NCBI RefSeq assembly: GCF_051857545.1
Contig: NZ_JBPZHB010000009.1
Span: forward strand, 248,001-312,000
Direction: 5' to 3'
DNA: 64,000 nt
Source: Larkinella sp051857545
GTDB lineage: Bacteria; Bacteroidota; Bacteroidia; Cytophagales; Spirosomataceae
This document shows, one piece after another, positions 26,289 through 35,136 of this stretch. How positions within the stretch are numbered: the stretch's first letter is position 1; the number at the start of each line of letters is the position of its first letter. The translations under genes were made by a program, and so were the position numbers. Under the pieces are notes generated by a model. It did not search any database, was not told the DNA's origin, and was given only the letters and a program-made list of their open reading frames with translations.

Positions 26289-27251
26289 ATGATGACATTT
26301 CTGACCGTTTGCACCATCCGACAACTGCCGCAGGCCCTCGCTCTGGGCGAAAGTGTGCAACAACAGCATCCCGGCGATTCGTTCGTCATTGGGCTTTGCG
26401 ATAAGGCCTCAAACCTGCCAACCGGTTTTCAAATCCCGTATCCGGTGGTTTTGATCAGCGAGCTGGCGATTACGGATCTGACGCAGCTTTCGCAACAATA
26501 CACTCCTGCCGAAATGGTGGCAGCCTGCAAACCGCTGTTTATCAATCACGTCTATAAAAATCAAACGCAAAGCGACTGGCTCGTCTATCTCGATCCGTCT
26601 GTTGTTCTGTACCAACCACTGACGGACTTGCCGAACCGGTATGCCGATGCGACGCTTGTGCTGACCCCACATCTCCTCAAACCGGTGACGGACAATGCCT
26701 TTCCGGACGAAAAATACCTTCAGAATATCGGTTTATACGCTTCCGGTTTTCTCGGTCTGAAACGGTCTGCCGAAGCGGCCCGGTTTCTGGACTGGTGGAG
26801 TCATCGGGTGCCGGAACGGGCCTTTGCCCGCCCCTGCGAAGGCATGTATACCGACCAGATCTGGCTGGCACTGACCCCTGGATTGTTCGAAGGCGTTACA
26901 ATCGTGAAAAACCCCGGCTGGCACCTTGGCTTATGGAATCTGCACGAACGACCTATTAGCAAAAGCAATCCGGTTGTTTTTCTGAATTACAAAGGTTTAG
27001 CCGATCAGGAGGGCTATTTTCAGGCGCAGGACCGGGTTCGGATTTCAGACTTCCCGACGATTAAAAAGTGGCTGGGCGACTACCAGACCCGCCTGCGCAC
27101 GTTCGACCGGAACGGGCTGGGGTCAGTTGTGCCGGCCTACGGGCTTCAGCCTTTCAAACCGCCGGTGAAAGGCTGGCGCAAAAAAGCCGTCGAGACGTTG
27201 CGGGAAACCCTTCAGTTTATTGAAACGGTCGATATTCCCCGGAAAATGTAA
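26289..27251 (+). CDS. GT-A fold glycosyltransferase-like protein (copy B, altered DxD)
   Basis: A 320-residue paralogue of the protein at 23350-24333, alignable end to end by eye: TVCTIRQLPQALALGESVQQ, TPHLLKPVTD, TDQIWLALTP and NPGWHLGLWNLHER. The metal site of copy A (DPD) is Asp102-Pro-Ser104 here (YLDPSVVLY), so the second acidic ligand is lost. It may be metal-independent, inactive or have a structural role. It starts 7 bases after the GT2 gene and is the last gene before a 157-base gap with a candidate promoter. Confidence 0.7.
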   Translation: MMTFLTVCTIRQLPQALALGESVQQQHPGDSFVIGLCDKASNLPTGFQIPYPVVLISELAITDLTQLSQQYTPAEMVAACKPLFINHVYKNQTQSDWLVYLDPSVVLYQPLTDLPNRYADATLVLTPHLLKPVTDNAFPDEKYLQNIGLYASGFLGLKRSAEAARFLDWWSHRVPERAFARPCEGMYTDQIWLALTPGLFEGVTIVKNPGWHLGLWNLHERPISKSNPVVFLNYKGLADQEGYFQAQDRVRISDFPTIKKWLGDYQTRLRTFDRNGLGSVVPAYGLQPFKPPVKGWRKKAVETLRETLQFIETVDIPRKM

Positions 27252-27315
27252 GTGCTCAAAAACACCGTTGCTCATTATTCATTGTGCATTGTTCATTCTT
27301 GACTATTCTTTTCTC

Positions 27316-27323
27316 TATCTTTG
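27316..27323 (+). promoter_or_regulatory. Candidate -7 promoter word before the O-antigen polymerase gene
   Basis: TATCTTTG exactly fits TAnnTTTG and lies 85 bases before the ATG at 27409, in the longest gap of this part of the locus. The upstream TTG words are at imperfect spacing (14 or 24 bases), so the -33 element is uncertain. Just upstream, 27271-27298 is a run of catt/ttcatt words like one arm of the junction hairpins. Confidence 0.35.
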
Positions 27324-27408
27324 TATAGATATTAAAAAAATACAATTGCTTTCTGAATCGGATCAGGCCAATTGAGGTATTTTTAAAATCGTATAAAACG
27401 AATACGCT

Positions 27409-28758
27409 ATGCTATCGTCATTGAAAGAATTATTTACCTGGCGGAGAATACACCTGATGCGGTATGTCGTCGGTATTTTAATGGTTATTGACGGCTATCC
27501 CTTGATTTTCTTCTTTAAGGAAACGCTTCGCATTGCACCGGGAAGTACGGCTTTTACGGCCGCTTTTCTGGCGCTGGGTTTTGCGTTGATGATCCCTTTT
27601 CATTTTCTACGTAAACTTTACCGCCTGAATACCAACCTGTTGAATATGGCACTGCTGTTTTTTGCCGTGATCATTTTCTACATGGCTTTTTACCGCGACC
27701 AGTGGTTCAGAGACGGCACGATGGATACGATTTATTACATTTATGTAGCCCTGTTCTTGTTTCTACTGATTAACATTCCGAACGATATCATCGAGGTTTT
27801 TGTGCCGATTGTGATTGCTTTTACGGTGATTTCCAACCTGGCTCTGGTGTATGCCCTGATGACCGACCCCACCTGGAACATCGGCCAACGGGCTGCAATT
27901 CAGTATGGTGAGGGAGAATATCGATCCGGGAACCCCCACGTCTTTTCCCGGAATGCCCTGATGTGCGTCGTGGCCTGTGGGATTTGGGCCTTCCGCCCCC
28001 AAACGGGTTTCATTGTCCGGATTCTGGCCCTGGGCTCCTGTGTTTTCAGCATGGGCATTCTGGTCATGACGCAAACCCGCTCGAGCATCGTGGCCCTGAT
28101 TCTGATCATCGGCCTGTTTTTTATGTTCAATATCCGCCCACGGCAGATCAAAGAGGCCATACACGGTCTGACGCGCCCGGCTTCGCTCTTGTTGTTTTTC
28201 GTGGCATTCATGGGTATTTCCTATTTCATGCGCAAAAACGGCGATCTGATCGCCATCCTGTATGGCTACGCCGTCGCCTTCATTGAACGAAATCTGGAGA
28301 ACGTGTATGCCGTTTTGGGGATGAAGGTTCAGAATCAATTTGCGGCCACCCTAGATGCTTCGGCAGGCAACCGGGCCACCAGTTTTATGTACCTGCAAAA
28401 CATCCTGCAAGGTCATATTCACGTGATTCTCGTCGGACAGGGCTACAAGTCTACCTACCTGGATGTGCCGCTGATGGAAGCCCTGATCAACCACGGCATT
28501 CCCGGTTTTGTAACATTTACGGCCTTCTGTTTCTCGGCCCTCTTCTACAGCCTGAAGACCATCCGCGACAACCCCGATACCCTTTCGACCTTCCTGGCGT
28601 ACTTCTACATCATGCTGTTCGTCCAGTTGTTTACGAACGGTCGTCCCTACGAAATCTCGTTCTGGCACCCGTTCTGTCTGATGATCCGGTTTGTGGGAAT
28701 TAGTCACCTATACCCCCCCAACCTGCTCAATCATCCGGTGGTTAAACCGGCACTCTGA
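27409..28758 (+). CDS. O-antigen polymerase/ligase-like membrane protein (Wzy/WaaL type)
   Basis: A 449-residue protein with ten or more membrane segments. The large loop near the C-terminal third contains AGNRATSFMYLQNILQ followed by LVGQGYKSTYLDVPLMEALINHGI, which is the G-x-G and N-H pattern of the Wzy_C/WaaL family. The central MTQTRSSIVALILIIGL segment is also typical. It either polymerises repeat units or ligates glycan to lipid A-core; sequence does not separate the two. It has its own upstream gap and promoter candidate. Confidence 0.82.
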   Translation: MLSSLKELFTWRRIHLMRYVVGILMVIDGYPLIFFFKETLRIAPGSTAFTAAFLALGFALMIPFHFLRKLYRLNTNLLNMALLFFAVIIFYMAFYRDQWFRDGTMDTIYYIYVALFLFLLINIPNDIIEVFVPIVIAFTVISNLALVYALMTDPTWNIGQRAAIQYGEGEYRSGNPHVFSRNALMCVVACGIWAFRPQTGFIVRILALGSCVFSMGILVMTQTRSSIVALILIIGLFFMFNIRPRQIKEAIHGLTRPASLLLFFVAFMGISYFMRKNGDLIAILYGYAVAFIERNLENVYAVLGMKVQNQFAATLDASAGNRATSFMYLQNILQGHIHVILVGQGYKSTYLDVPLMEALINHGIPGFVTFTAFCFSALFYSLKTIRDNPDTLSTFLAYFYIMLFVQLFTNGRPYEISFWHPFCLMIRFVGISHLYPPNLLNHPVVKPAL

Positions 28759-28775
28759 GGCCTTACCCCATCTCT

Positions 28776-29936
28776 ATGAAGATTTTGATTGTTCACAACA
28801 TCCTGTGGGCACACTATAAAGCAACGGTTTTCAGTGAACTCCACCGGCTGGCTTCCGCCTTTGGCAGCACTGTTCATGTGTTGCAGATTGCTCAAAGCGA
28901 ACAATCCCGGGCGCTGTTGGGGAAACCGGATCAACTGCCGGATCAATACAGCTACGAACTGCTGTTTGATACGTACATCGAGCAGGTTAGCACCTCCGCC
29001 AAAAGCAGGGCGCTGGTAAGCCGGATGCGCGCCTACGGTCCCGATGTGCTATTGCTGACGGGTTATTACGACCCCGCCCAGTTGATCCTGATGGCAATTG
29101 CCAAAGTCAGCGGCATCAAAGTCATCATTCAGACTGAATCTACGCCCGTCGATCTGGTGCGAAACGTACCCCGCGAATGGCTGAAAAGGCGTATCATTTC
29201 GATGGCCAACGGTTTTTTCTGTTTTGGTACTCCCCAGGCCCAGTACCTGATGCAACTGGGTGCCCGACCGGAACAGATTCTGGTGAAAAACAACGCCGTT
29301 GTAGACAACGCCAAACTGAGGCAGGTCTACGAACAGGCTTTTCCGACCCGGTTAGTGCATCAACAGGCATTGGGGCTAAAACCGGCCAATTTTGTGTATG
29401 TAGGTCGCCTGGCCCCCGAGAAAAATCTGTCGGCTTTGCTGGATGCCTTTCATCAAGCCCGGCAACAGGCTGCGGACCGGAACGATTGGGGGATGCTGCT
29501 GCTCGGCGATGGCAACCAGAAAGCGGTTCTTCAAACGCAGATTGAACGGCTTCATCTTCAGGAATTTGTCAAAATATTACCCAATCAACCCTGGTACCGC
29601 GTTCCCGAAACGCTGGCGCTGGCCGATGTGCTGGTGTTGCCCAGTTTGTCGGAACCCTGGGGGCTGGTGGTCAACGAAGCCATGGCCTGCGGTATGCCGG
29701 TGGTGGTGTCGGACCGCTGTGGCTGCGCGACCGATCTGGTGAAAAACGGCCAAAACGGCTACGTTTTCGACCCGCAACGGCCGGACGAACTCGTGACATG
29801 CCTGTTGAACTTTATGAACGAACGAGTTGACCGGAAAGCCATGGGGCGGGTTTCAGCCGACATCATTGCCGGTTTTACCCCGGAAACCGTTGCCCGGGAA
29901 ATGCTCGCCGGATTTGTGAAAGTGACCCGTACTTAG
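28776..29936 (+). CDS. Glycosyltransferase family 4
   Basis: A 386-residue GT-B enzyme. The N-terminal domain starts MKILIVHNILWAHYKATVFSE. The C-terminal donor domain shows FVYVGRLAPEKNLSALLDAF, LLLGDGNQK and the E-x7-E motif in PSLSEPWGLVVNEAMACG. It would transfer a hexose from a nucleotide sugar to the growing lipid-linked glycan. It lies 17 bases after the polymerase gene and 17 before another GT4. Confidence 0.92.
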   Translation: MKILIVHNILWAHYKATVFSELHRLASAFGSTVHVLQIAQSEQSRALLGKPDQLPDQYSYELLFDTYIEQVSTSAKSRALVSRMRAYGPDVLLLTGYYDPAQLILMAIAKVSGIKVIIQTESTPVDLVRNVPREWLKRRIISMANGFFCFGTPQAQYLMQLGARPEQILVKNNAVVDNAKLRQVYEQAFPTRLVHQQALGLKPANFVYVGRLAPEKNLSALLDAFHQARQQAADRNDWGMLLLGDGNQKAVLQTQIERLHLQEFVKILPNQPWYRVPETLALADVLVLPSLSEPWGLVVNEAMACGMPVVVSDRCGCATDLVKNGQNGYVFDPQRPDELVTCLLNFMNERVDRKAMGRVSADIIAGFTPETVAREMLAGFVKVTRT

Positions 29937-29953
29937 TTATTTCGAACCATCGT

Positions 29954-31132
29954 ATGCGAATCCTCCACATTTGTGCTTATACCTGGTCCATCGGTGGCCC
30001 GGCCCGGATGATTTACGACCATACGCAGGTTGCGGTGGCGGCAGGCCATCAGGTCGATATTCTGAGTCCGATGTCACCCGGCGACAAACTGTATCCGGCC
30101 CCGGAAGGCAGTCGGGTCATTCCCTGTCTGCGAACGCCGTTCATCAGCCGGTTTTTTCGGGAAGTTTCGCTGGACCTTTACCGGTATCTCAAAGCCCACA
30201 GTGCCAACTACGACATCATTCATTGCCACGGTCTGTGGCATTTTGGCAGCATAGCTCCCTTTCTTGTCAACAAAACCGTGCCGAAAGTGATCACCGTTCA
30301 CGGCGTTCTGGACGCCTGGGCGCTGCGGCAAAGTCGCTGGAAAAAGCAAACGATGGATTTTCTGGTCCAGAAGAAATTCATGGCCCGGGCCGATCTTATA
30401 CACATTCTGAATGAAGACGAGCGGCAGGATGTGGAAACCTATCTGGGCTATAAACACCCGCGAATCGTTCTGATTCCGAATGGCATTGAAGTCGCGGATT
30501 TTGCCACTTTACCACCCAAAGGCCAGTTCAAAAAGGAATTCAACCTGGACGTCAACCAGCGAATGGTGCTGTTTATGAGCCGTTTGAACGTCAAAAAGGG
30601 ACTGGATTTGTTGTTACCAGCGTTTCGGAACTATTGCCGCCAGCATACGGATGCGGTGCTGGTGCTGGCGGGTTCCGACGACGGCTACCAGCACCAGGCA
30701 CAGCACTTCATCAGCCAGAACGGACTGGAAAAACAGATTCGGCTGGTGGGGATGCTCACCGGTGAAACCAAACTGGCGGCCCTGTCCGATGCCGATGTCT
30801 TTGTGCTGCCCTCCTTCTCCGAAGGTTTGTCGATGGCGGTTTTGGAAGCGATGGCCGCCGGGGTGCCGACGGTGATTTCCGACCGCGTGGGCCTGGGCCG
30901 CCATGTGGGCCAAATTCAGGCGGCTTGCCTGACCGATCTAAACCCGGAATCAATCTGCAAACAACTGGATGCGGTTTTACACCAGGCCGACTACGCCGAA
31001 ACGCTGCGAAGCAATGCCCGCAAACTCGTCCGGAGCCAGTATGAAATTAAAGTAGTTGGTCATCAACTGCTTCAAGAATACCAAAATCTGGTTTTCAGTT
31101 CTCACCAACGCTCTGAATCCCATCCCGCATGA
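29954..31132 (+). CDS. Glycosyltransferase family 4
   Basis: A 392-residue GT-B enzyme with MRILHICAYTWSIGGPARMI at the N-terminus, ITVHGVLDAWAL in the acceptor half, and VLFMSRLNVKKGLDLLLPAF and PSFSEGLSMAVLEAMAAG in the donor half. It is distinct from the previous GT4 in the acceptor domain, so the two likely make different linkages. Its stop overlaps the next start (ATGA). Confidence 0.92.
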   Translation: MRILHICAYTWSIGGPARMIYDHTQVAVAAGHQVDILSPMSPGDKLYPAPEGSRVIPCLRTPFISRFFREVSLDLYRYLKAHSANYDIIHCHGLWHFGSIAPFLVNKTVPKVITVHGVLDAWALRQSRWKKQTMDFLVQKKFMARADLIHILNEDERQDVETYLGYKHPRIVLIPNGIEVADFATLPPKGQFKKEFNLDVNQRMVLFMSRLNVKKGLDLLLPAFRNYCRQHTDAVLVLAGSDDGYQHQAQHFISQNGLEKQIRLVGMLTGETKLAALSDADVFVLPSFSEGLSMAVLEAMAAGVPTVISDRVGLGRHVGQIQAACLTDLNPESICKQLDAVLHQADYAETLRSNARKLVRSQYEIKVVGHQLLQEYQNLVFSSHQRSESHPA

Positions 31133-32052
31133 GTTCGATCTCCGTCATCATTCTGACCCACAACGAAGAAAAACACATTGGCCGGTGCATTGCCAGTTTG
31201 CTCCCGTTTACCAAACAGATTTTCATCGTCGACTCCTTTTCAACCGATCAAACCGTTGAAATTGCCCGGGCGATGGGGGCCGTTGTCGTTCAGAATCCCT
31301 GGGTCAATTACGCGACGCAGTTCAATTACGGCATCCGTCACATCCCGTTCCAGACCACCTGGCTGATGCGGATGGATGCCGATGAGTATGTTTTGCCCGA
31401 ACTGGCAACCGAAATCAACACCCGGCTTACCGCCCTGCCCGATGATGTCAGCGGTATTTACGTCAAACGCCGGGTGATGTTCATGAACCGCTGGATGCGG
31501 CACGGCGATTATTACCCAATCTGGCTGCTCCGAATCTGGCGCAGCGGTCAGGGCATTTGCGAGGAAAGCTGGATGGACGAACACATTAAACTGTCGACGG
31601 GCCGCTCCATTCAGTTCGGGCATGATCTGGTGGATCACAACCTCAACAATTTAACGTGGTGGACCCAAAAACATAACCTGTATGCCATCCGCGAGGTGAT
31701 CGATATTCTCAACATTCGCTTTAACTTTGACCAGTCGATTCGGGTTGAACCGAAGTTTTTTGGAACGCAGGAACAACGCAAACGGTATCTGAAGCAGCGG
31801 TATGCGTCGCTGCCGCTCTTCACGCGGCCGGTAATGTATTTTCTGTACCGGTACATCGTGCGGCTGGGTGTGCTGGACGGACGCCCCGGACTGATGTGGC
31901 ATTTTTTGCAGGGACTCTGGTACCGGTTTCTGGTCGATGCCAAACTGTACGAAGTCTATCATCGGGTAGGCACTGATAAACAAGCAATTATAGATTTTTT
32001 CCGAACAGAATATGGAAAAGACCTCCAGGCCCGGCAGCCGGGTCAGCACTGA
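31129..32052 (+). CDS. Glycosyltransferase family 2 (WaaE/KdtX-like)
   Basis: A 307-residue GT2 with SVIILTHNEEKHIGRCI, VDSFSTDQTVEIA and the DxD motif in MRMDADEYVLPE. The HNEE start, DSFSTDQT and compact C-terminal part (RFLVDAKLYEVYHRV) resemble the WaaE-like lipopolysaccharide-core glucosyltransferases. The last 41 bases overlap the following acetyltransferase gene in another frame. Confidence 0.9.
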   Translation: MSSISVIILTHNEEKHIGRCIASLLPFTKQIFIVDSFSTDQTVEIARAMGAVVVQNPWVNYATQFNYGIRHIPFQTTWLMRMDADEYVLPELATEINTRLTALPDDVSGIYVKRRVMFMNRWMRHGDYYPIWLLRIWRSGQGICEESWMDEHIKLSTGRSIQFGHDLVDHNLNNLTWWTQKHNLYAIREVIDILNIRFNFDQSIRVEPKFFGTQEQRKRYLKQRYASLPLFTRPVMYFLYRYIVRLGVLDGRPGLMWHFLQGLWYRFLVDAKLYEVYHRVGTDKQAIIDFFRTEYGKDLQARQPGQH

Positions 32053-32587
32053 CCTGTCGGTTTACAACAACAGTTGGTGGAACCCCGGCTCCAGGCTCAA
32101 AATCATCCTGTGGTTTTTGGTGAGTTCGATTTCCATCAATTCGTATATGCCCCTTCCAGTACGGGTCAAAAAATGGATTCTCACCCTTTTTGGGGCCAAA
32201 ATCGGGGTGGGGCTGGCCATCAAACCGGCGGTCAACATCAAATTCCCGTGGCTGCTCACCATCGGCGATCACGTCTGGATTGGCGAAGGCGTCTGGATCG
32301 ATAACCTGGCTCCGGTCACGATCGGCAATCACGTCTGCATTTCGCAGGGAGCCATGCTCGAAACCGGCAATCACAATTACCGGAGCCGAACGTTCGATTT
32401 ATTTGTTAAACCCATACACCTGGACAACGGCGTCTGGATCGGTGCAAAATCGGTCGTATGCCCCGGGGTTACCTGCCACTCCCACGCCATTCTTGCGGTG
32501 GGGTCGGTGGCCACCCAGCCGCTCGAAGCCTACGGAATCTACCAGGGCAACCCGGCCGTCTGGGTTAAAAACCGCGAAATTCAATGA
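32012..32587 (+). CDS. WcaF-like acetyltransferase
   Basis: A 191-residue left-handed beta-helix enzyme like the colanic-acid acetyltransferase WcaF. Visible are VYNNSWWNPGSRLKIILWFL near the N-terminus and hexapeptide repeats ending in the active-site region CISQGAMLETGNHNY and VWIGAKSVVCPGVT. The WcaF family begins just before this NNSWW motif, so the ATG at 32012 fits even though it overlaps the previous gene by 41 bases. It probably O-acetylates a sugar of the glycan. ATGA-type overlap with the next gene. Confidence 0.88.
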   Translation: MEKTSRPGSRVSTDLSVYNNSWWNPGSRLKIILWFLVSSISINSYMPLPVRVKKWILTLFGAKIGVGLAIKPAVNIKFPWLLTIGDHVWIGEGVWIDNLAPVTIGNHVCISQGAMLETGNHNYRSRTFDLFVKPIHLDNGVWIGAKSVVCPGVTCHSHAILAVGSVATQPLEAYGIYQGNPAVWVKNREIQ

Positions 32588-33336
32588 AAGTAACGATCAT
32601 AACGGTGGTGTTTAATGGCGCAGGAACGGTTCGCGACAGCATCGAATCCGTGCTGAACCAGACCCATCCCGATATTGAATACATCGTCATCGATGGCAAT
32701 TCGACCGACAACACGGCCGAGGTGGTCCGCTCCTACGGTTCCCGCATCACCCGCTTCGTTTCGGAGCCTGACAAGGGTTTGTACGATGCGATTAACAAAG
32801 GCATCCGGCTGGCCACGGGCGACGTCATCGGGCTCATCAACGCCGACGATTTTTACCACCATCCCCAGGTGGTCGAAAAAGTGGTCCAGCTTTTCGACAA
32901 GACGAACTGTGATGCCGTGTACGGTGACGTCATTTACGTCAATGCGGAAAATACGCAGAAAATTGATCGCTACTGGAAAGTGGGCGAATACAAAGAGGGT
33001 GCCTTCCTGTGGGGCTGGATGCCCCCCCACCCGACCTGCTTCATCCGGCGGTCGGTGTATGAAAAACTAGGCGGGTATACGCTCGAACTGAAAAGCTCCT
33101 CCGATTATGAACTGCTGCTGCGGTACATCCACAAACACAAAATCAAACTCAGTTACCTGCCCGAAGTGCTGGTAACCATGCGGTCGGGCGGCATGAGCAA
33201 CGCAACGCTGAAACACCGCTGGCGGGCCAATCGCGAAGACCGTCAGGGGTGGAAATTAAACGGTTTGCGTCCTTATTTTTTTACACTTTTTCTGAAACCA
33301 CTAAGAAAACTTGACCAGCTATTACCAAAGCTGTGA
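32584..33336 (+). CDS. Glycosyltransferase family 2 (WcaA-like)
   Basis: A 250-residue GT2 with MKVTIITVVFNGAGTVRDSI, VIDGNSTDNTAEVV, EPDKGLYDAINKGI and the DxD in LINADDFYHH, then MPPHPTCFIRRSVYEKLGGY. The DKGLYDAMNKG-type block is typical of small colanic-acid and O-antigen GT2 enzymes. It is the last of the overlapping series; a 138-base AT-rich gap follows. Confidence 0.9.
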   Translation: MKVTIITVVFNGAGTVRDSIESVLNQTHPDIEYIVIDGNSTDNTAEVVRSYGSRITRFVSEPDKGLYDAINKGIRLATGDVIGLINADDFYHHPQVVEKVVQLFDKTNCDAVYGDVIYVNAENTQKIDRYWKVGEYKEGAFLWGWMPPHPTCFIRRSVYEKLGGYTLELKSSSDYELLLRYIHKHKIKLSYLPEVLVTMRSGGMSNATLKHRWRANREDRQGWKLNGLRPYFFTLFLKPLRKLDQLLPKL

Positions 33337-33474
33337 AAAATAAACGTTTTTTGCACCGCATGATAAAAATACTATACCACTTAGTCAGTTTTGATTGTAC
33401 CAAAATTATAAAACAGTAACATTTACGCTCTGTCCCTGTGATTTTATAACCAACGTATCATCACACCTGTCCCT

Positions 33475-34683
33475 ATGAATCTGGAATTGCTTCTTTCTTA
33501 TATCCAAAATAAACTCACCGACGATTTGTTCCAACTGGGACTTTACCAGTGCCTCCTGTCGTTTCTGGTCGCTTGTTTTGTAGCCGTCGTATCCATCCCA
33601 GTCGTCATCAAAATTTCGGAGTTGAAGTTTCTCATGGAGAAACCCGGCTCGCGCAGTTCCCACAAAACGGCTACCCCGACTTTCGGCGGAATTGCCATCT
33701 TTGCCGCCATTCTGATCAGTTATTTCCTCTGGCCGGCCATCGACCAGACCGATATTTACCGCACCAACCTGTCCATTGTCGGCATGTCGATTCTGTTTTT
33801 CATCGGGATCAAAGACGACATGGTGGGCATCGACCCCAACAAAAAGATTTTCTTCCAGGTGTTGCCGTCCCTGATTCTGATTTTCTTCGGAAAACTGCGG
33901 ATTGACTATCTGTATGGTATTTTTGGTCTGTACCACATCAACGATGTGTTTTCAGTCATCATTACCTGTCTCATTTTCATTACGATCATCAACGCCATCA
34001 ACCTCATCGACGGCATCGACGGCCTGGCGGGGGCCATTTCTACCCTGGCAGCGTTGACATTCGGAAGCTGGTTTCTGCTCACCAATCACTTTGCGATGGC
34101 GTGTCTGGCGTTCACCTTGTCGGGCGCACTGGTCGGTTTTCTGCGGTTTAATTTTTCGCACACCAGCAAGATTTTCATGGGGAATACCGGATCGCTCATT
34201 CTGGGCTTCCTGCTTTCGTTTTTTGCCGTCCGGTTTATCAACCTGAACAACTCGTTCCGGTTCGATCCGACCTCGTTTTTCAACGCGCCGATCATTGCCA
34301 TCGTGGTGCTGATCGTTCCGATTTTCGACACCCTGCGGGTTTTTCTGGTGCGGATCATGGCCGGTCGTTCGCCTTTCTCGGCCGACCGCAACCACATGCA
34401 CCACATCATGATCGACAACGGTCTGACGCACGCAGCGGCCACGGCGGTGCTTTGCACGATTTCGCTGGTGAATACGGTTTTGTTTTTCCTTTTTCACCGC
34501 GACATCACCAACACGGTTTCGCTGTTTATTCTGATCGGGATGTTTTTCCTCTATATGGCCACCGGCGTTTTTCTGAAGATGCGGGCGCGCGTTCAGGCCA
34601 TTGACAAGCAACGCCGGAAAGGCCTCTACGCCAGCCAATTGGTCAATGCCCTGTCCGGGAAAAACTTTTTGAGATACCTGTAA
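33475..34683 (+). CDS. Undecaprenyl-phosphate sugar-1-phosphate transferase (WecA/MraY family)
   Basis: A 402-residue protein with about ten membrane helices. It contains the MraY/WecA/TagO motifs: early THGG-type region (KTATPTFGGIAIFAA), IKDDMVGIDPNKK, catalytic acidic NLIDGIDGLAG, MGNTGSLILGF and the basic DRNHMHH loop. It starts glycan synthesis by moving a sugar-phosphate from a UDP-sugar to undecaprenyl phosphate. The DRNHMHH motif favours WecA-type over MraY. It is set apart from the upstream genes by a gap and may have its own promoter. Confidence 0.92.
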   Translation: MNLELLLSYIQNKLTDDLFQLGLYQCLLSFLVACFVAVVSIPVVIKISELKFLMEKPGSRSSHKTATPTFGGIAIFAAILISYFLWPAIDQTDIYRTNLSIVGMSILFFIGIKDDMVGIDPNKKIFFQVLPSLILIFFGKLRIDYLYGIFGLYHINDVFSVIITCLIFITIINAINLIDGIDGLAGAISTLAALTFGSWFLLTNHFAMACLAFTLSGALVGFLRFNFSHTSKIFMGNTGSLILGFLLSFFAVRFINLNNSFRFDPTSFFNAPIIAIVVLIVPIFDTLRVFLVRIMAGRSPFSADRNHMHHIMIDNGLTHAAATAVLCTISLVNTVLFFLFHRDITNTVSLFILIGMFFLYMATGVFLKMRARVQAIDKQRRKGLYASQLVNALSGKNFLRYL

Positions 34684-34709
34684 GCAACGGCTCCGACGCC
34701 GGTCTTCGC

Positions 34710-34734
34710 TAACAAACGGGGTTCTCGTTTGTTA
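34710..34734. repeat. Hairpin after the WecA-like gene
   Basis: A perfect 9-bp stem (34710-34718 taacaaacg with 34726-34734 cgtttgtta) and 7-base loop, 27 bases after the stop. It marks the end of the glycan locus and may stabilise or end the transcript, although no T-run follows. Confidence 0.4.
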
Positions 34735-34761
34735 TACGTCCATACTTAAAATGGACGAAAC

Positions 34762-35070
34762 ATGGAAAATCAGACCAAAGGAGACTCGGCCGCCGATGCT
34801 CCTAAACCCGGCAATTACCGTCAAAATCAATCAATGGAAGAAGAGGACGGCCTGCCGCCCCTCTCTGAAGCCGATACGGCTCCGATGTATACGGATCTCG
34901 GCCTGGGCTCCGAAGACACCTACAACAAAGGCGACGACGAAGCCACAGATACGCTGCTGTATACCGACACCCACACCGCCATCAATACCGCCGAAAACCG
35001 CTCCAACTCCCTGGCCTACGAGGGCGATATCGACGATTTGACGATGGAAATTGAGCCGGAGCAGGAATGA
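34762..35070 (+). CDS. Small acidic hypothetical protein
   Basis: A 102-residue protein, strongly acidic and low in hydrophobic residues, probably disordered. It is rich in Asp, Glu, Thr and Asn (EEEDGLPPLSEAD, DDLTMEIEPEQE). No signal peptide or membrane helix. I do not recognise a family. It directly follows the glycan locus. A second frame from 34751 is also open but gives a Pro/Thr/Lys-rich sequence unlike a real protein. Similar small acidic proteins are common and unassigned in Cytophagales, to my knowledge. Confidence 0.6.
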   Translation: MENQTKGDSAADAPKPGNYRQNQSMEEEDGLPPLSEADTAPMYTDLGLGSEDTYNKGDDEATDTLLYTDTHTAINTAENRSNSLAYEGDIDDLTMEIEPEQE

Positions 35071-35136
35071 GGTTTTCAGTATTCGGTTTTCGGAAAAGGG
35101 CCACGACCAGTCAATCAGCAGGATCGGTTAACTACC

